Positions 32,325 to 45,400 of a DNA stretch of 64,000 nucleotides are shown one piece after another. Source of the DNA: Paraspadella gotoi. Its lineage: Eukaryota; Chaetognatha. Each line of letters begins with the position of its first letter. Positions within the stretch are counted from its first letter, which is position 1. The stretch is from contig CM119263.1 in the NCBI GenBank assembly GCA_051294375.1, positions 20,426,115-20,490,114 on the forward strand, read 5' to 3'. The notes below the pieces were generated by a model. It did not search any database. It saw only the letters and a program-made list of their open reading frames with translations, and was not told the DNA's origin. The position numbers and the translations under genes are program-made.

Positions 32325-33266
32325 AGCAGATTCCGACTCTATAATCCACTTTGTCGGTTTGTCGGTCCACCCCCACAATCTTGTCGGTAACTCTCTTAAA
32401 TCATGTCAGAACAAATTATGATAAATTATGCAAAAAATTGATGTCTGTCCGTCTGTCCCGCCTTCAACAACTTTTTTTTGATTAGGTGGACGGATTGGAA
32501 TGAAATTTTGTGTGTGGGTACTGGGTAGGAAAGTATGTGATTAAGCTGGATATAAATTTTTGATAGAATCGTAGGAGTGGAAAAGAGTTTAATTTAGAAA
32601 ACCAAAAGACATATTTATTTGAATTTTTATAAGTCTCTCTCTCTCTATCTCTCTCTGAATGATTGATTTATTGTTAATATGGTTAAATAATTGATTGATA
32701 ATGTTTTTAAATGATTTATTGAAAAATCTGTTATGATGTATAATGTTATGATCTAGTTATGATTATGTTTCTCTCTCTTTATTTATTTATGAATTTTCTT
32801 GTCACATTCATCGGACATCATTTTATCATTGATTAATGATCGATTATCATCACATAAAAGATCGATTATTATCGTATCTACTATTATCGCATCAATAAAT
32901 CGTAATCATTGCATCGATAAATCCTTAGGTAATATCGCTTTAATAGTTGGGAATCAACAAACAGGAAATGAAGATTGGGAAGTGGTAATCGGGAAGTGGC
33001 TATAGGGAAGAGATGTTAGAGGGAAAAACGTTCTTGAATTTGATGAGCGGGGTTTTCTGGATTACAACGAGTTTATGTCCAACCAATTAACATTTTTAAA
33101 AATAATTTTCAGGCATGATCACTATACTAAATTTTTTTTGTTATTGATTGTTATGATCCGTTGTAAAATGTGATCACAAATTAAAAGACCATCATGAATA
33201 AGTATTTGCTTAGCTGCTTACAGCTAAATTATCGTAGGCAGATCCGACATTGTTTGCTCAAACTTG
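32325..33266 (+). repeat. Dispersed repeat R1, copy a
   Basis: It begins AGCAGATTCCGACTCTATAA, contains TCCGTCTGTCC-type words and TGGAATGAAATTTTGTGTG, and ends GGCAGATCCGACATTGTTTG followed by CTCAAACTTG. The same start, middle and end recur at 38304-38982 plus 44055-44152 and at 57707-58570, with partial copies at about 45150-46050. It has no coding capacity. Family unknown; it is probably a non-autonomous mobile element. Confidence 0.7.
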
Positions 33267-35591
33267 TTTTTAAATGAAATGAACAGTGAAAAAAGAAAGA
33301 AAAATCCAAGAAAAAAAATACAAAATTTGTATTCTAAAATATTGAAAGATAATTTTGATTAATCTATGCACAAAACCTGTTGATTTTAGTTGGAATTACA
33401 TTATTAAAACAAATTGCAAATGATATTGAGAAGAAATTATGGTTTGGATAATCCAAATTTTCGTTCTGAGATTATTACATTATTTGCATTAAATAAGGAA
33501 GTTGAATTTTATATTGCGCGTCGATCTGAATAAATTAGATACTCAAAAACTACCTGCCAATTCTGTCTTAGGAAAAACTAGACTAAAATATTTTCTATCT
33601 CGCATTCTATGTTACAAACCTTAATTCGATAATTTAGCGGCAACGGTTTTGAGTATTGACTAACAACTAGGTTGTTCCAAAATATTGTACATTTTATATA
33701 TATATGAATTACTTGTCAAAAAATTATTACCATAATATAATTTTCGTATCATGTTACCTCTAAAAGAAATCTTTTAGTCAATTTTTCTGACTGAAAATAC
33801 TTTCTATTTCGAGAGCATTCAGGAAAATGTATTAATTACCAAAACAAAGTTACTAACTTTATTAAAATGAGTTAAAATAATGAAAATTAGACGTAAAAAG
33901 GCGAAATGGGTCCAAAAAAGTTCATCGTAAGAATATAGTACATTTAAAGCCTAAAAAATTACAGCAATAAGATGAAGGTAGTATAGACTGAAATTTATTT
34001 AATCTATTGCGATACAAATTGGCTTCCCTATCTTCAAAAATAGTATTAGTTATATATTTTAAACCGATAGTTCGGATAGATTTAATAAGCGCTCAGACAA
34101 ATCATTAACTGATAAAGGCGTAATTGAAAACAATACAATCAGTTTAGCATTATTAAGCCAGCTTATCGAACTTCAAAAAATTAATAGATAAGCCGAATTC
34201 TCTTTCGACAAATGACTGAACTCGAAACCATATTTTCGAAGTTCGAATTTTTAAACAAAATCGAAGAAGAAACGAATCGAACCATCTCTCATCAAAACGG
34301 AAAATCATGACAGGCTTTAAAGACATTAAATCCAACCGGTCTTTCGAATGTTTGACGGCTCTTCTCGGAGAAAAACAGACCTAAAACGTTCGAGTACTTT
34401 TTCAACTGTGCAGCCGAGCTAACACTTACATTATCCGAAGGTCCGAAACTCGAAATTCTATGGCAGCGCCTAATCCGTTTCGGAATAGTTTCTCCTCGAC
34501 ATCAAAGAAGATTCAGATATGAAAAAGATTTTGGCGATCTATCACTCGTCGTTATCAACAGACATATCTGAAAACTTTCAAAGAGAAACGTTAACTATAC
34601 AAACAGATGAAAATCATCGTTGAAAAAAAAACGTTTCTTTTTATTTCGGAGTTTATTACCTCAAAGTAAAACGCACGAATTTTCGTAAATGGGACGAACT
34701 AAAAAATGGAAAAAACCGCTGAAACTGACGAACTACCTCATCCACGATGCATAAAAGCTATGTTAAAGAATAAATCTGTTACTACTGAACTTGTCACGGT
34801 TAGTAGCGACGTTGCATGCGTAAAAAACACATGAATTTATGAACATGGTGTATGAAAACAAGTAAAAGGATCTTGAGAAGGATCAGGAGTTCCGTATTTC
34901 AGTGTAGAGGACTTGTCTTTCAGCTTACGTATAAATTTCATTATAATTTAGGTAAAATTGTACATTCACAGTTTAGGATCTTCCCGATCGGTAATTTTTT
35001 TTCTGCTTCCTATGATTACAAATGTAAAAAAAAATTTTGTAAAAAAAATCATGTTTTTTTTTCGAATATTACCCCAACCACCCTTAACCATAACTAACCC
35101 AAAGGTTAACCAAACTTTACTTTTTTTTCCCTTGTAGTATTAAATTACAGTAATGATACAGTAATGATACATTCCAATCGGCGAAAATAAAATAGTGCTA
35201 TAATTTATATCAATTACGTAGAATTCAGCCATTATAAAATTATTTTAAAATAAACGCAAAATCTCGTATCTGAGAGGACACGGGTTCAAGCCCCAATTAT
35301 TACGGTTAATAATAATGGATGACGCTTAGGTTAACGAAGAGTATCTGGATCTGAAGTTCTAAAGGATAACTTTACCAAATATCTCACTCAGGCTCAACTC
35401 ACATGGGTGCAAGCCACGCTTTTCCAAGCTAGAGAGCTTGCGCAATGGGCAATGGCCATTTTTGATAAATTATTTCTATCTATTTTTAAATCAGTTTTAA
35501 AATTTTGTAAAGTCGAAATATCCTTAACTTATTTTTAGAACTAAATCAATTATATAACGGAAAATTTTAATATAACCATATTTACTTACAG
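33267..35591. other. Spacer upstream of the visible phosphodiesterase exons
   Basis: The first exons and promoter of the phosphodiesterase should lie here or further left, but I could not identify one that fits the phase of exon 35592. A tRNA-like box (GGGTTCAAGCCCC, 35283-35295) followed by ATCTGGATCTGAAG (35343-35356) resembles the SINE at 62154 and may be a related fragment. Other sequence is AT-rich and unrecognised. Confidence 0.45.
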
Positions 35592-38500
35592 GAATTTTTG
35601 AAGCGGAATACTGATTATCTGGAAGATTTTGTATACAAACATGTCTCTATAGAGGATATGGAAAGATTGCTCATCAGAAAATCCCACCGAAGAACACATA
35701 ATCAACTATTGGAATTGTCAGATCCAGAATTGTTTCTTTCCAAAGATGCCTTAGACCTCAGCTCATCTTCTAACCCGATGCACGATGAAGCGGGGAAGCC
35801 ATCCCTCAAACGTTCCGAATCGAAACGCTTAAGTCTCTCTCGCTGGAAATTTTGCGTTCACGCGGACAAAAGGAAAATGTTACAGCAACTTACTAAGGAT
35901 ATTACCAATTATCAAAGTAAAGTACAAGTGCTTTTAGAACTAAGCGACTGCATTTACAATGCGGTTAACGCCGATCATTACAATTTTTATTTTATGAACG
36001 ATGACAAGACTTTGCTGTATCACTGCTATCCGGGAAAAACGGAGCTTTCCGATTCACAAAAACCGGAAGCACATTTTCCGGTCAAGGAAGGTTACAACAT
36101 TCCCGCATATGTGGCGAGTAAAAGAAAAACGGTGCTAATTACGGAACTGGGTCAGATTTCCGATAGTCGATTTCCTTTTGGTGTCGGAAAAGACAACGAA
36201 AGGGTAAATTCCGTCTTGTGCCTTCCGATATTCCAGTCCGACGGTGAAATCGTCGGCGTTCTCGAATTGCTGAAAACCCGCAACTTGGATGAAACCCAAC
36301 AATTGAGTTTGAGTGACTCTTTTGCCGAAGAGGACGAAGAAATAGCGAGTAGCTATCTGGTTTGGGGAGGGATAGCCGTGTACTACGCCGAGATGTACGT
36401 CGGCCTGCGCCAACAAAAAAACTTAAACGGTTTTCTGTTGGACGTAATTAAATCTTTGTTCAAAGACATAAGCGTAGACAGAGTTGTCTCACGGATTATG
36501 GGTTACGCGAAGCAGTTGGTTAATGCCGACAGAGCGGCGCTATTCATGATCGATTCTAAATCTGACGAGCTTTATGCACAAGTTTTCGATCAAGGTAACG
36601 AAAAGGAAAGAGTGCCCGAAATAAGATTTCCCATGAGCAAAGGAATCGCGGGTCACGTGGCAACCACGGGCGAAATTCTCAACATCAAGGATGCGTATCA
36701 AGACGATCGTTTTAACAGGGAAGTCGATGCAATGACTGGTTACAAGACTCATACTTTGCTCTGCATGCCCATCTTCATAAAAGATCGCATTATAGGAGTC
36801 GTGCAATTAGTGAATAAACTCGGTGGGACTTTTAACAAAAAAGATGAGGAAGCTTTCCAAATGTTTGCCATATACTGTGGCTTAGCTTTGCACAATGCCA
36901 AATTGTACGAGAGGTTATGGAAAAGCGAGCAACGATACAAAGTTGCGGTTGAAATTCTCTCTTATCACGCTACTCCCAAGGAGGAAGATATCACAGAAAT
37001 TCAAAACCAAAAGCCAAATGATTTATCCAAGATAGAAGGGTTCGAACAATACAGTTTTTTCGGTTGGTACATTGACCCGGAAAAAAAGGTTCGGCTGGTG
37101 CTAGACATGTTCAACGAACTCTTCCAGGGACAATGGGTAGAAACATCCAAAGAGGGTCACTACAAAGCCAGCGACATTACGGTCAACTTCGAAAATCACA
37201 AAGAACTTCGCGGACGATCTTCGGTAGATTCTCTGCCTGAACCCGCAAAATCTTCCCATCAGCAACTCACTTTCGATAGCGAAGTTTTAATTCGATTTTT
37301 CCTGACAATACGAAGAAATTACCGAGACGTACCGTACCACAACTGGAATCACGCGTTTGAGGTAGCCCGCGCCATGTTCTGCGTTTTGAAAAACGGGACG
37401 CACTGCTTTACTCTGTTGGAGGCACTTGGATTGTTCGTGGCCTGCGTTTGTCACGATGTCGACCACAGAGGTAAAACTAATTCTTATATGGTTCGAAGCG
37501 CCTCGCCGCTGGGAGAAATGTTCGCGACATCAACCATGGAACAGCATCATTTCAAACACACCGTTACGATTCTGCAACAAGAAAAGCACAACATTTTTTC
37601 GCAATTATGTACAGAAGACTTTAAACAGGTCTTGAATTTGTACGGCTAATTATATAATAATATCATAATCCGTAAACCATACTTTCTAAGGTTTTGAAGG
37701 TCATTCGATATTGTATCATTTCGACTGACTTGGTTCAATTTTTCAAAAACAAAGAAACATTCACGCACATGCTTAACAATGAACACGAAACGTTTTCCTG
37801 GGAAGAGGAAAAGTTTCGTGATTTAACCATGGCTGTTGCAATGACCTCCTGCGACTTAACATCAGGTAACTCCTAATCCTATATCAACTTTTTTACTAAA
37901 ATGTAGCTGGTTGATTCAATTACAATATTCCTTGACGTTGCGGCAACTGAATTACTGCCTCAACACATTCACTCTCACCACCCGCCTGATTACAACAGCG
38001 CAACCCTGCTGAGATAAGAGCGAGCATTCTCTCTTAACTGCCCATGCGGAGTTCGGTACGCGCTCCATTGGTTTCAATGCTCGTAGGTGAGACGGGACGT
38101 CTAACCTACCGTTAGTAGCCGACTACAGTCAGATCCGAAGATCTGAAGCTAGCAAATAACAGGCGCTTATTTGTCCTGTCTGTGATGTCTGTGAAGAACT
38201 AAAATACCATAATTCGGAGAAAAACAACGACGACCATAAATTCTTTTGTCTCCACCAAACCGTTTTGAATTTACTAATCCGACTAAAGTCGGATCTGCTT
38301 ATTAGCAGATCCCGATTCTATAATTCACTTTGTCGGTCACTTATATCATGTCAGAACATCGAATTATGATAAATTATGCAAAAAAAATTATATCCGTCCG
38401 TCGGTCTGTCTGTCCGTCCCACCATAGCAAAAAAATATAATTACTCGTGATTGGATTGATGGATTGGGATGAAATTTTGTGTGTTGGTAGGGAAGCGAGT

Positions 38501-41500
38501 GATTGAGCTGGATATGAAGTTTCGATGGAATCGTGCCGAGTGGAAACTAGTTAAAATGAAAAAAACACTCTTTGAACATTATTTGAACGCCAATTAATCA
38601 TGAGTGTGGATGGGGCGATTGGCTTGAAATTTTGTATGCGAGTAGGAAAGTGTGTGATTAAGCTAGAAATCAAGTTTCGATTAAATCGTTTGATGGAAAT
38701 GAGTTTAAATGAAAAAAAAGCCTGTTTCACTAATTGATTGATTCTTTTTCTTTTTTATATTAAAGGTAAATGCAAGATGTATTAATTAATGAATAATTAT
38801 CAGTTAATCAATTAAATAATAATTAATTAATCAGTCAATAATTAATCAATTAATTAATCAATCAATTTATTTATCTATAAATTAATTATTCAATCAATCA
38901 ATTTATTTATCAATTAATTACTTAATCAATCAATTAAGACAATCGTTATCATCGAGTCGTTGCTTTTGTCGTGGTCAGTGACTGAACAAGATTTTACGCC
39001 TCGCCACTGTCTCTCTTACCTTTCCCGAGGCCACTTTTCTAATGGGCCAATATTTTTCGCGGACATTTAAGCTAAAACCCGTATTCCGAGATAGAAATCG
39101 TTTTTATCAAGCCATGACCGGCGAAGCCGGTTCAGGCTTGATATTCATTCGGGTGAGCTTCTTTGTAACGTAGTCGTCGTCGCCGTCGTCGTCGTCCGTC
39201 ACGCTGTTTTTCTATATAAAAACTACTACGCTTTTATAGGTTTGGCTGTGACTTACCGTTTTTTTTTAAATAAAAATTATTATGAATTATGATAAAGTTT
39301 TACAAAAGTGTGCATTCATAGTAAGTTAAAAATTTAGATATGGCTTCTCATCTTGAAATAGCTTTGATATTTTCTTATTACATTTGGATTTAAGTATTTT
39401 TTGTTTGAATTTCCACTTCATTATGATTTACTGCAATATGCAAATGAGATTATAGTACTCATTATCATATCCAAATTAGTATATAGAAAATGCTTTAATC
39501 TAATTTACATATTGCAGTATATAATATTGAAGATGAAATTCAAAAAATTTTTTTTAAATCTCTAATAAAAATGGGAACTCAAAATAACTTTTTAATGAGA
39601 AGCTATATCTTAATTTTAATACAAATAAAAATAAATCTTTTACAAGCTGCGATTGGAAAAATTGGAAAAATTTCAAATTGTAAACCATTGTAACATTTTT
39701 TGCCTTTCTTTTATTTCTTTTATTCTTTTATTTCAGAAAAAACGAGTTCAGTTTTTGCACTGACTTGTACAGCGGCCTTCAAGCAGCTGTCCAGCTTTGT
39801 CTCTCTTTCTCTCTCTCTCTTTTTTCTTTCTGTCTCTTTCTCTCTTACGATCTCTTGCGTGATCGTTCTTTTTTTAAAAAAAATTATGATTATGTTTTTC
39901 TTTCTAAAAACTTTTATTCGGGGCTTTTTTCTCAATACAAAATCCAAAATTTACATCGAGATTTTCGTGGATACATTTTTAAAAAAGTGAAGAATAACTT
40001 ATATTGACATGCATTGTCACATATAAATCAGCTAATGTGACTTATTATATATGCAGCACTTTCGCCGAACAATATGCATTACATTTAAAAAAAATAAATT
40101 TGTATTTATTTTATTATTGTAACTTTGAACCGGTTGGCCCACTATTGGCAAAATTATATCTAAAAATAGGAGTTGATAAGAGAGATATAGTCAAATTAAA
40201 CATTACTTTTTTGTTATTCTGATAATTTATACTATTATTAAATTTATAAATATTTTTAGTGTATATAATTTAATCATTTTTATCTTTTTTTTAAATAATA
40301 ATTATTTGAGTTGTGATAACTATTATAAAATTAATTAAATATGCAAATATAAATTTGACCTCGTCTGGTTTCTTCCTAAAAAAGAACAATCAAAAATTTC
40401 ATTCAAGATTAAAATTTTTTAAAATGAGGAAATAAAATTTTTTTGATAAGTAAAAAAAATATTTGGAAGTCAAAAATAACATAGTCGTTAAGCTGGAGTA
40501 TTTTCAAAACAAGAATTGCATAAAGCTTTATACAAATTATTTATGTTAAACAGAAGTATTTCCTCGTGTTTCAAATAAAAAATCAAATTTGGGAATAAGT
40601 TTAGCTTCAAGGAGCCGACCCAAAAATCGGGCAAATTTTTTTTTATCGGTAAAGCCTAAAAAACTTCATTCAAGACGGTATAAGTCATTTTTAAAAGCGA
40701 ATTTTTAAATTCTTTTTATTCAATTAACATCAGCTACCTCAGTGTAATACTATTACCTAAAAGCCTAGTCATTCTTTATGATGTAATTGGATCAATTAAG
40801 GATGAAAATATAAACGTTTATGTAGGAGAGAGTTATCAAGAAATACATATTAATGATGCCTAATACCATTTTTTTACTAAAAAGAGTATAAACAACAAAA
40901 TTGTAACAGATTTTTAAAAGTCAAAGACAATGCGTCCATTGGCATTCTTGCAAATCGGGATCCTCTGAATAGAAACACTCTAGGGCCATTAGGACTCGGG
41001 TCTCTGATCCACCGCTGCGACAATCGTTATGCTCTCATTGTCAATAGTTTCTGTTCCCCACATTCAAAACTGGCTTTAAAGCTTGACCGTTTGCCACAGA
41101 GATGAAAATAAGTAAACCCCTTTGCACCATTCTCCTGTGTTCACCCAATCTCGCGTTTTTGTGTCAACAGTTGCATTTTTTTAAATTTAAAAAAAAATTT
41201 AAAAAATTGGATAATAAACTTTCAGAGAACGGTAAAAGCCACATTTAAACTAGCAAATGAAAATAGATTTTTACAATAAGCAATGGTCGATTTTAGAGTT
41301 TCTCTGCTCGACTTTCAGTTCTTTAAAATCTACAGAAAAAATAAAAAAGAAAAATAAAATAACAAAAAGAAGTTCGGAAGCGAAAACTGTTGAATAAAAA
41401 ATTATTAAACTAAATTATTTTTCGTTAGTATGGAAATGTGGTGAGAAATTCTTATGAGAGGGGATTTTTGAAAATGTTATTCTTTTTCAAGATATTGTTA

Positions 41501-42407
41501 GATTTTTAACGGCCAAATTTCTCATTATTCTTTTTTTTTTCCTATGAAGAAAGTGAATTGGAAAATCCCTCTCATAAGAAAATTGGGAACCTTCACCTCA
41601 AGTAAAATTAGTGTTAAATTTCATTCAAAATCCGCCTTCGCCGTTTGGGCTGACAACTCTTCCGATAGGGTTTCTTTTATTTTATTATAGTAATATTAAA
41701 TTCGAAAAAACACCAACGGTTTTGAAAAAAATAATTAAAGTGTGAATAATATTCGAATCAACTGGACCTCTTACTTTCAAAATCCAAGCTTTGTGTTACC
41801 CTATTTATAACTTTTGGTGAGTATCCCAGGCCTTAACTGAGTATTTTCAACTATATATTTTGTTAATAGGGATTATAATTTTTGGATCATTATTATTGAA
41901 AAGAGTGTTTAAGTTTTTTTTCTTCTGAATAGGGGTAGCCCCTCTCAATGGGTGAATCAAAAATTTAGTATGGGAACATGCTCAAACGAAAATTTATGCA
42001 TTTTTAAGTTTACTTTCAATGTACAAAAAAATTTCTTATATGGCCCTATACCCAAATATTTATTCTGTAATATTTTTTTATAAAAAGGAAAAAGAGTTCG
42101 TCCCTACTCATATTCGTCGAAAATGAGTTCAGCTCTGCAGCGGCGGTCCAGCGGCGGTCCAGCGGCTGTCCAGCTTCTCTCTTCTCTCTCTTCTCTCTCT
42201 CTCTCTCTCATCTCTGTTCTCTCTTCTTTTTTTTTTCCTTCTAAAAACTTTTATTATCGCCATTTATTCCGCGCTTTTTTCTCAATACAAAATCCCAAAA
42301 ATTTACATCCGAGATTTTCGTGGATTTTTTCCCTAAAAATTCTGATTATTCTTTATATAAAGGAGAGAGACGTAATAATGCGTTTCGTTGGCGGGAAAAC
42401 TGTCCAG

Positions 42408-42467
<60 letters not shown>

Positions 42468-45400
42468 ACTCATACTCGCATTTGTTTGTTTTATTTACGA
42501 TGAATGATTCATCGCGTCAATGAATGACTATCATCGCATCAATGAATGACTATCATCATGGCTTGATCCTTATGCTTTTAAGATTTTTTACTTTAGTTTC
42601 GTTTGAAATCTCACTAATTACGTTTCGCCCGGAGGAAACTCCGTTTTTACGAGTTTTCCGGTGTATTATGATAATAAAATAAAGTCTAAATATCAAATAC
42701 GACTTTTTCTTCTAAATTCTTCGGTACTACTCATGTTAAAGCATTTCGACGGGCGTTACGACGACGTTTCGACTCCACGGGCATAGAAAATACAAAAACG
42801 TTTTCTACAGTAAAAACGGATAATCGCTTTGCGGAGCGTACGTCGATCAAAAAATAATAATACAAGACTACTAAAATTGAAAATTCGTCGGCGACAAAAG
42901 ATATCGACGATGAAATTTTAAAAAGACTTGAGCCTCGCCTTCAAAAATTTGAAGCTGCTCTCTCGCGACTGGAAAGTCTCTTTACTCCGTCGCCAACTAT
43001 TAACAAGATTCAAGACAAAGAAATTTCTCTTTCAACTAACTTTTCTAATTCGAAAAACCGTAAGTCACCACGAAGGCGACTTTCCTGTGCGAGGAGTTCG
43101 TCGGCGTGTGCGTCGGCGAGTGCGTCGGCGTGTGCGTCGGCGACTTCACGGACAACTCCTTCGACAACAATTCCTTTGGCATCAAGATCAGGAACAAGGT
43201 CGGGGACGCTGTCACCATCATTCAACAATACTTCAAGTCAGATGCATCCTTTGCGAGGAGGAGGACCACTACGTCTCTGCCTGCTTGGCTTTCCGTTCAG
43301 GTTTACCCGGGACTAAAAAAGACTACGCTTTTCAGAACAATCTCTGCTTCCGGTGTCTGCGATCGGGGCATTATTCGAAAAACTGTCGATCAGAGCGCCG
43401 TTGCGTAGCCTGTCATGGACTCCATCACACTACGCTTCATGATGCCTTCATATTTAACGGACAAATTCCGCCCAAATCGATGCCTTCTATTCAAACCCCC
43501 AGGGAAGAAACTCATGAAAATCAAGCCACTTTTGCGATTAACTAAAACGCAGTTGTTCCATGTCTTGATTTAAAACGTATTTTACCCTTTCTAATCGAAT
43601 TGTTACCAATGAAAATTGAATAATTACTTGTTATTGGTATTTCGAGATTCGTGATTTTAGGCGACAATCCTTTTTAATGTCAATAATATAATATTTATAT
43701 TGACCAGGGGGGTGAACAAGATTTTACGCCTCGCCACTGTCTCTCTTACCTTTTCCGAGGCCACTTTTCTAATGGGCCAATATTTTTCGCGGTCATTTAA
43801 GCTAAAACCCGTATTCCGAGATAGAAATCGTTTTTTACGTTAGTTTCGTTTGAAATCTTACTAATTACGTTTCGCCCGGAGGAAACTCCGTTTTTACGAG
43901 TTTTCCGGTGTATTATGATAATAAAATAGTCTAAATATCAAATACGACTTTTTCTTCTAAATTCTTCGGTACTAATCATGTTAAAGCATTTCGACGGGCG
44001 TTACGACGACGTTTCGACTCCACGGGCATAGAAAATACAAAAACGTTTTCTACAGTGACTAAAAGACCTAAAAACAAACATTTCGGATCAAATTAATTAA
44101 TTAATTACCGCTAATGATCGTGGGCAGATCCGTCATTGTTTGTTCAAACTTGTTTGTTTGTGAGTATTGTGACTGATATAGACTTTCGATAAAAATTGAA
44201 TTTTTTATTATTAAAACTAATGTTTATCTCTCGCAAAAATATTTAGATATTCATGATATTGACAATATAATGTACTTATTATAAATATTATTCATTATTA
44301 GTAGAAAGTTTAAGCATTCTACCACTCATATTTTATGACCCTCAGGACAACGGTTTCGACCATGAGGCACATATGATAATTGATAAGTCGTTTAGCAAGG
44401 AACAGACTGCTTGACCTTTAGTTCGGAGATTCAATTAAATCGCCGGAAAATTTCCCGGCACGTAATGTTTGGGAACACGCCCAAACTGGATAGTTGGGCA
44501 TTGGGCAATGAACAATGGGTACCCCCTTTTAACCTTCTCTTCAGGATATTTTTTCAACTTTCAGGATTTACTACTTGGGAAGGTAGCCAAGAACTAGCAT
44601 GCCACATTATGGAAGAGTTTTGGCAACAAGGGGATGATGAAACACAAAAAGGTCTGACTTCGTTGGATAACATAGAGCCGATTCTCGATCGTCGGCAAAA
44701 ATTCAACTTGCCATCTCTAGAAGTAAGCGTTTGCCAATAGGCATTAGGCAATAGCGATAGATTTTCAAAAATCGGTATCCAATTGCAATTTATACCAAAA
44801 ATAATAATTTTATGGCGATAGCGGGAATCACCGGGGTGCGTTTGGACATGAGTTTTAAAATTAATAATGAGATATGACGCGATGTACAGTCTCGTAGAAT
44901 AAACTATGCAGTTAAAAAAAAATTCATTATTGATTTTTTTCATTTTTTATTGTTTCTCATCCTAGGTCATTACTACGTGAATGTTATGTATAAAAATTAA
45001 TGCAAAATCTTTTAAAGCTCTCATGATACAGTTAAATACATAAATGCTGTCAGAATTCAAACTAAAAAGAAGATTGGTTTATTCTGTAACGTGTGAACAA
45101 CATATCTCTTAAAAAACAATGCAGTCAAAATCTCCTCTGTTAAAGCTGTCGTTTGATATCAAAAACTTCAAACATTTGTCTGTCCATCTGTCTGTCTTTC
45201 CGTCCTTTCTCCCGTACTTTTAAAGTCTTATTACTTATGTTTGGATAAATCAATTGAGTTGAAACTTTGTCCGTGATTAAAAAACTCGTTCATTGAGCTG
45301 GAATTCAAGTTTCAATGGAATCTAGCTAGTGGAAGTAGGTTTAATTAGAAAAAGTAAAGATCAATTTTAGTTTATTAATTTAATTTGTATTTTTTAACAT

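Noticed and set aside
36135-36940. Minus-strand frames inside the first phosphodiesterase exon
   Set aside because: They are antisense shadows of a clear GAF-domain coding region.
37629-37690. Apparent stop (VLNLYG then TAA) truncating the phosphodiesterase before its C-terminal helices
   Set aside because: A CAG|GTCTTG donor and CTAAG acceptor define a 62-base intron, and the next exon (VLKVIRYCIISTDL) continues the family sequence in phase.
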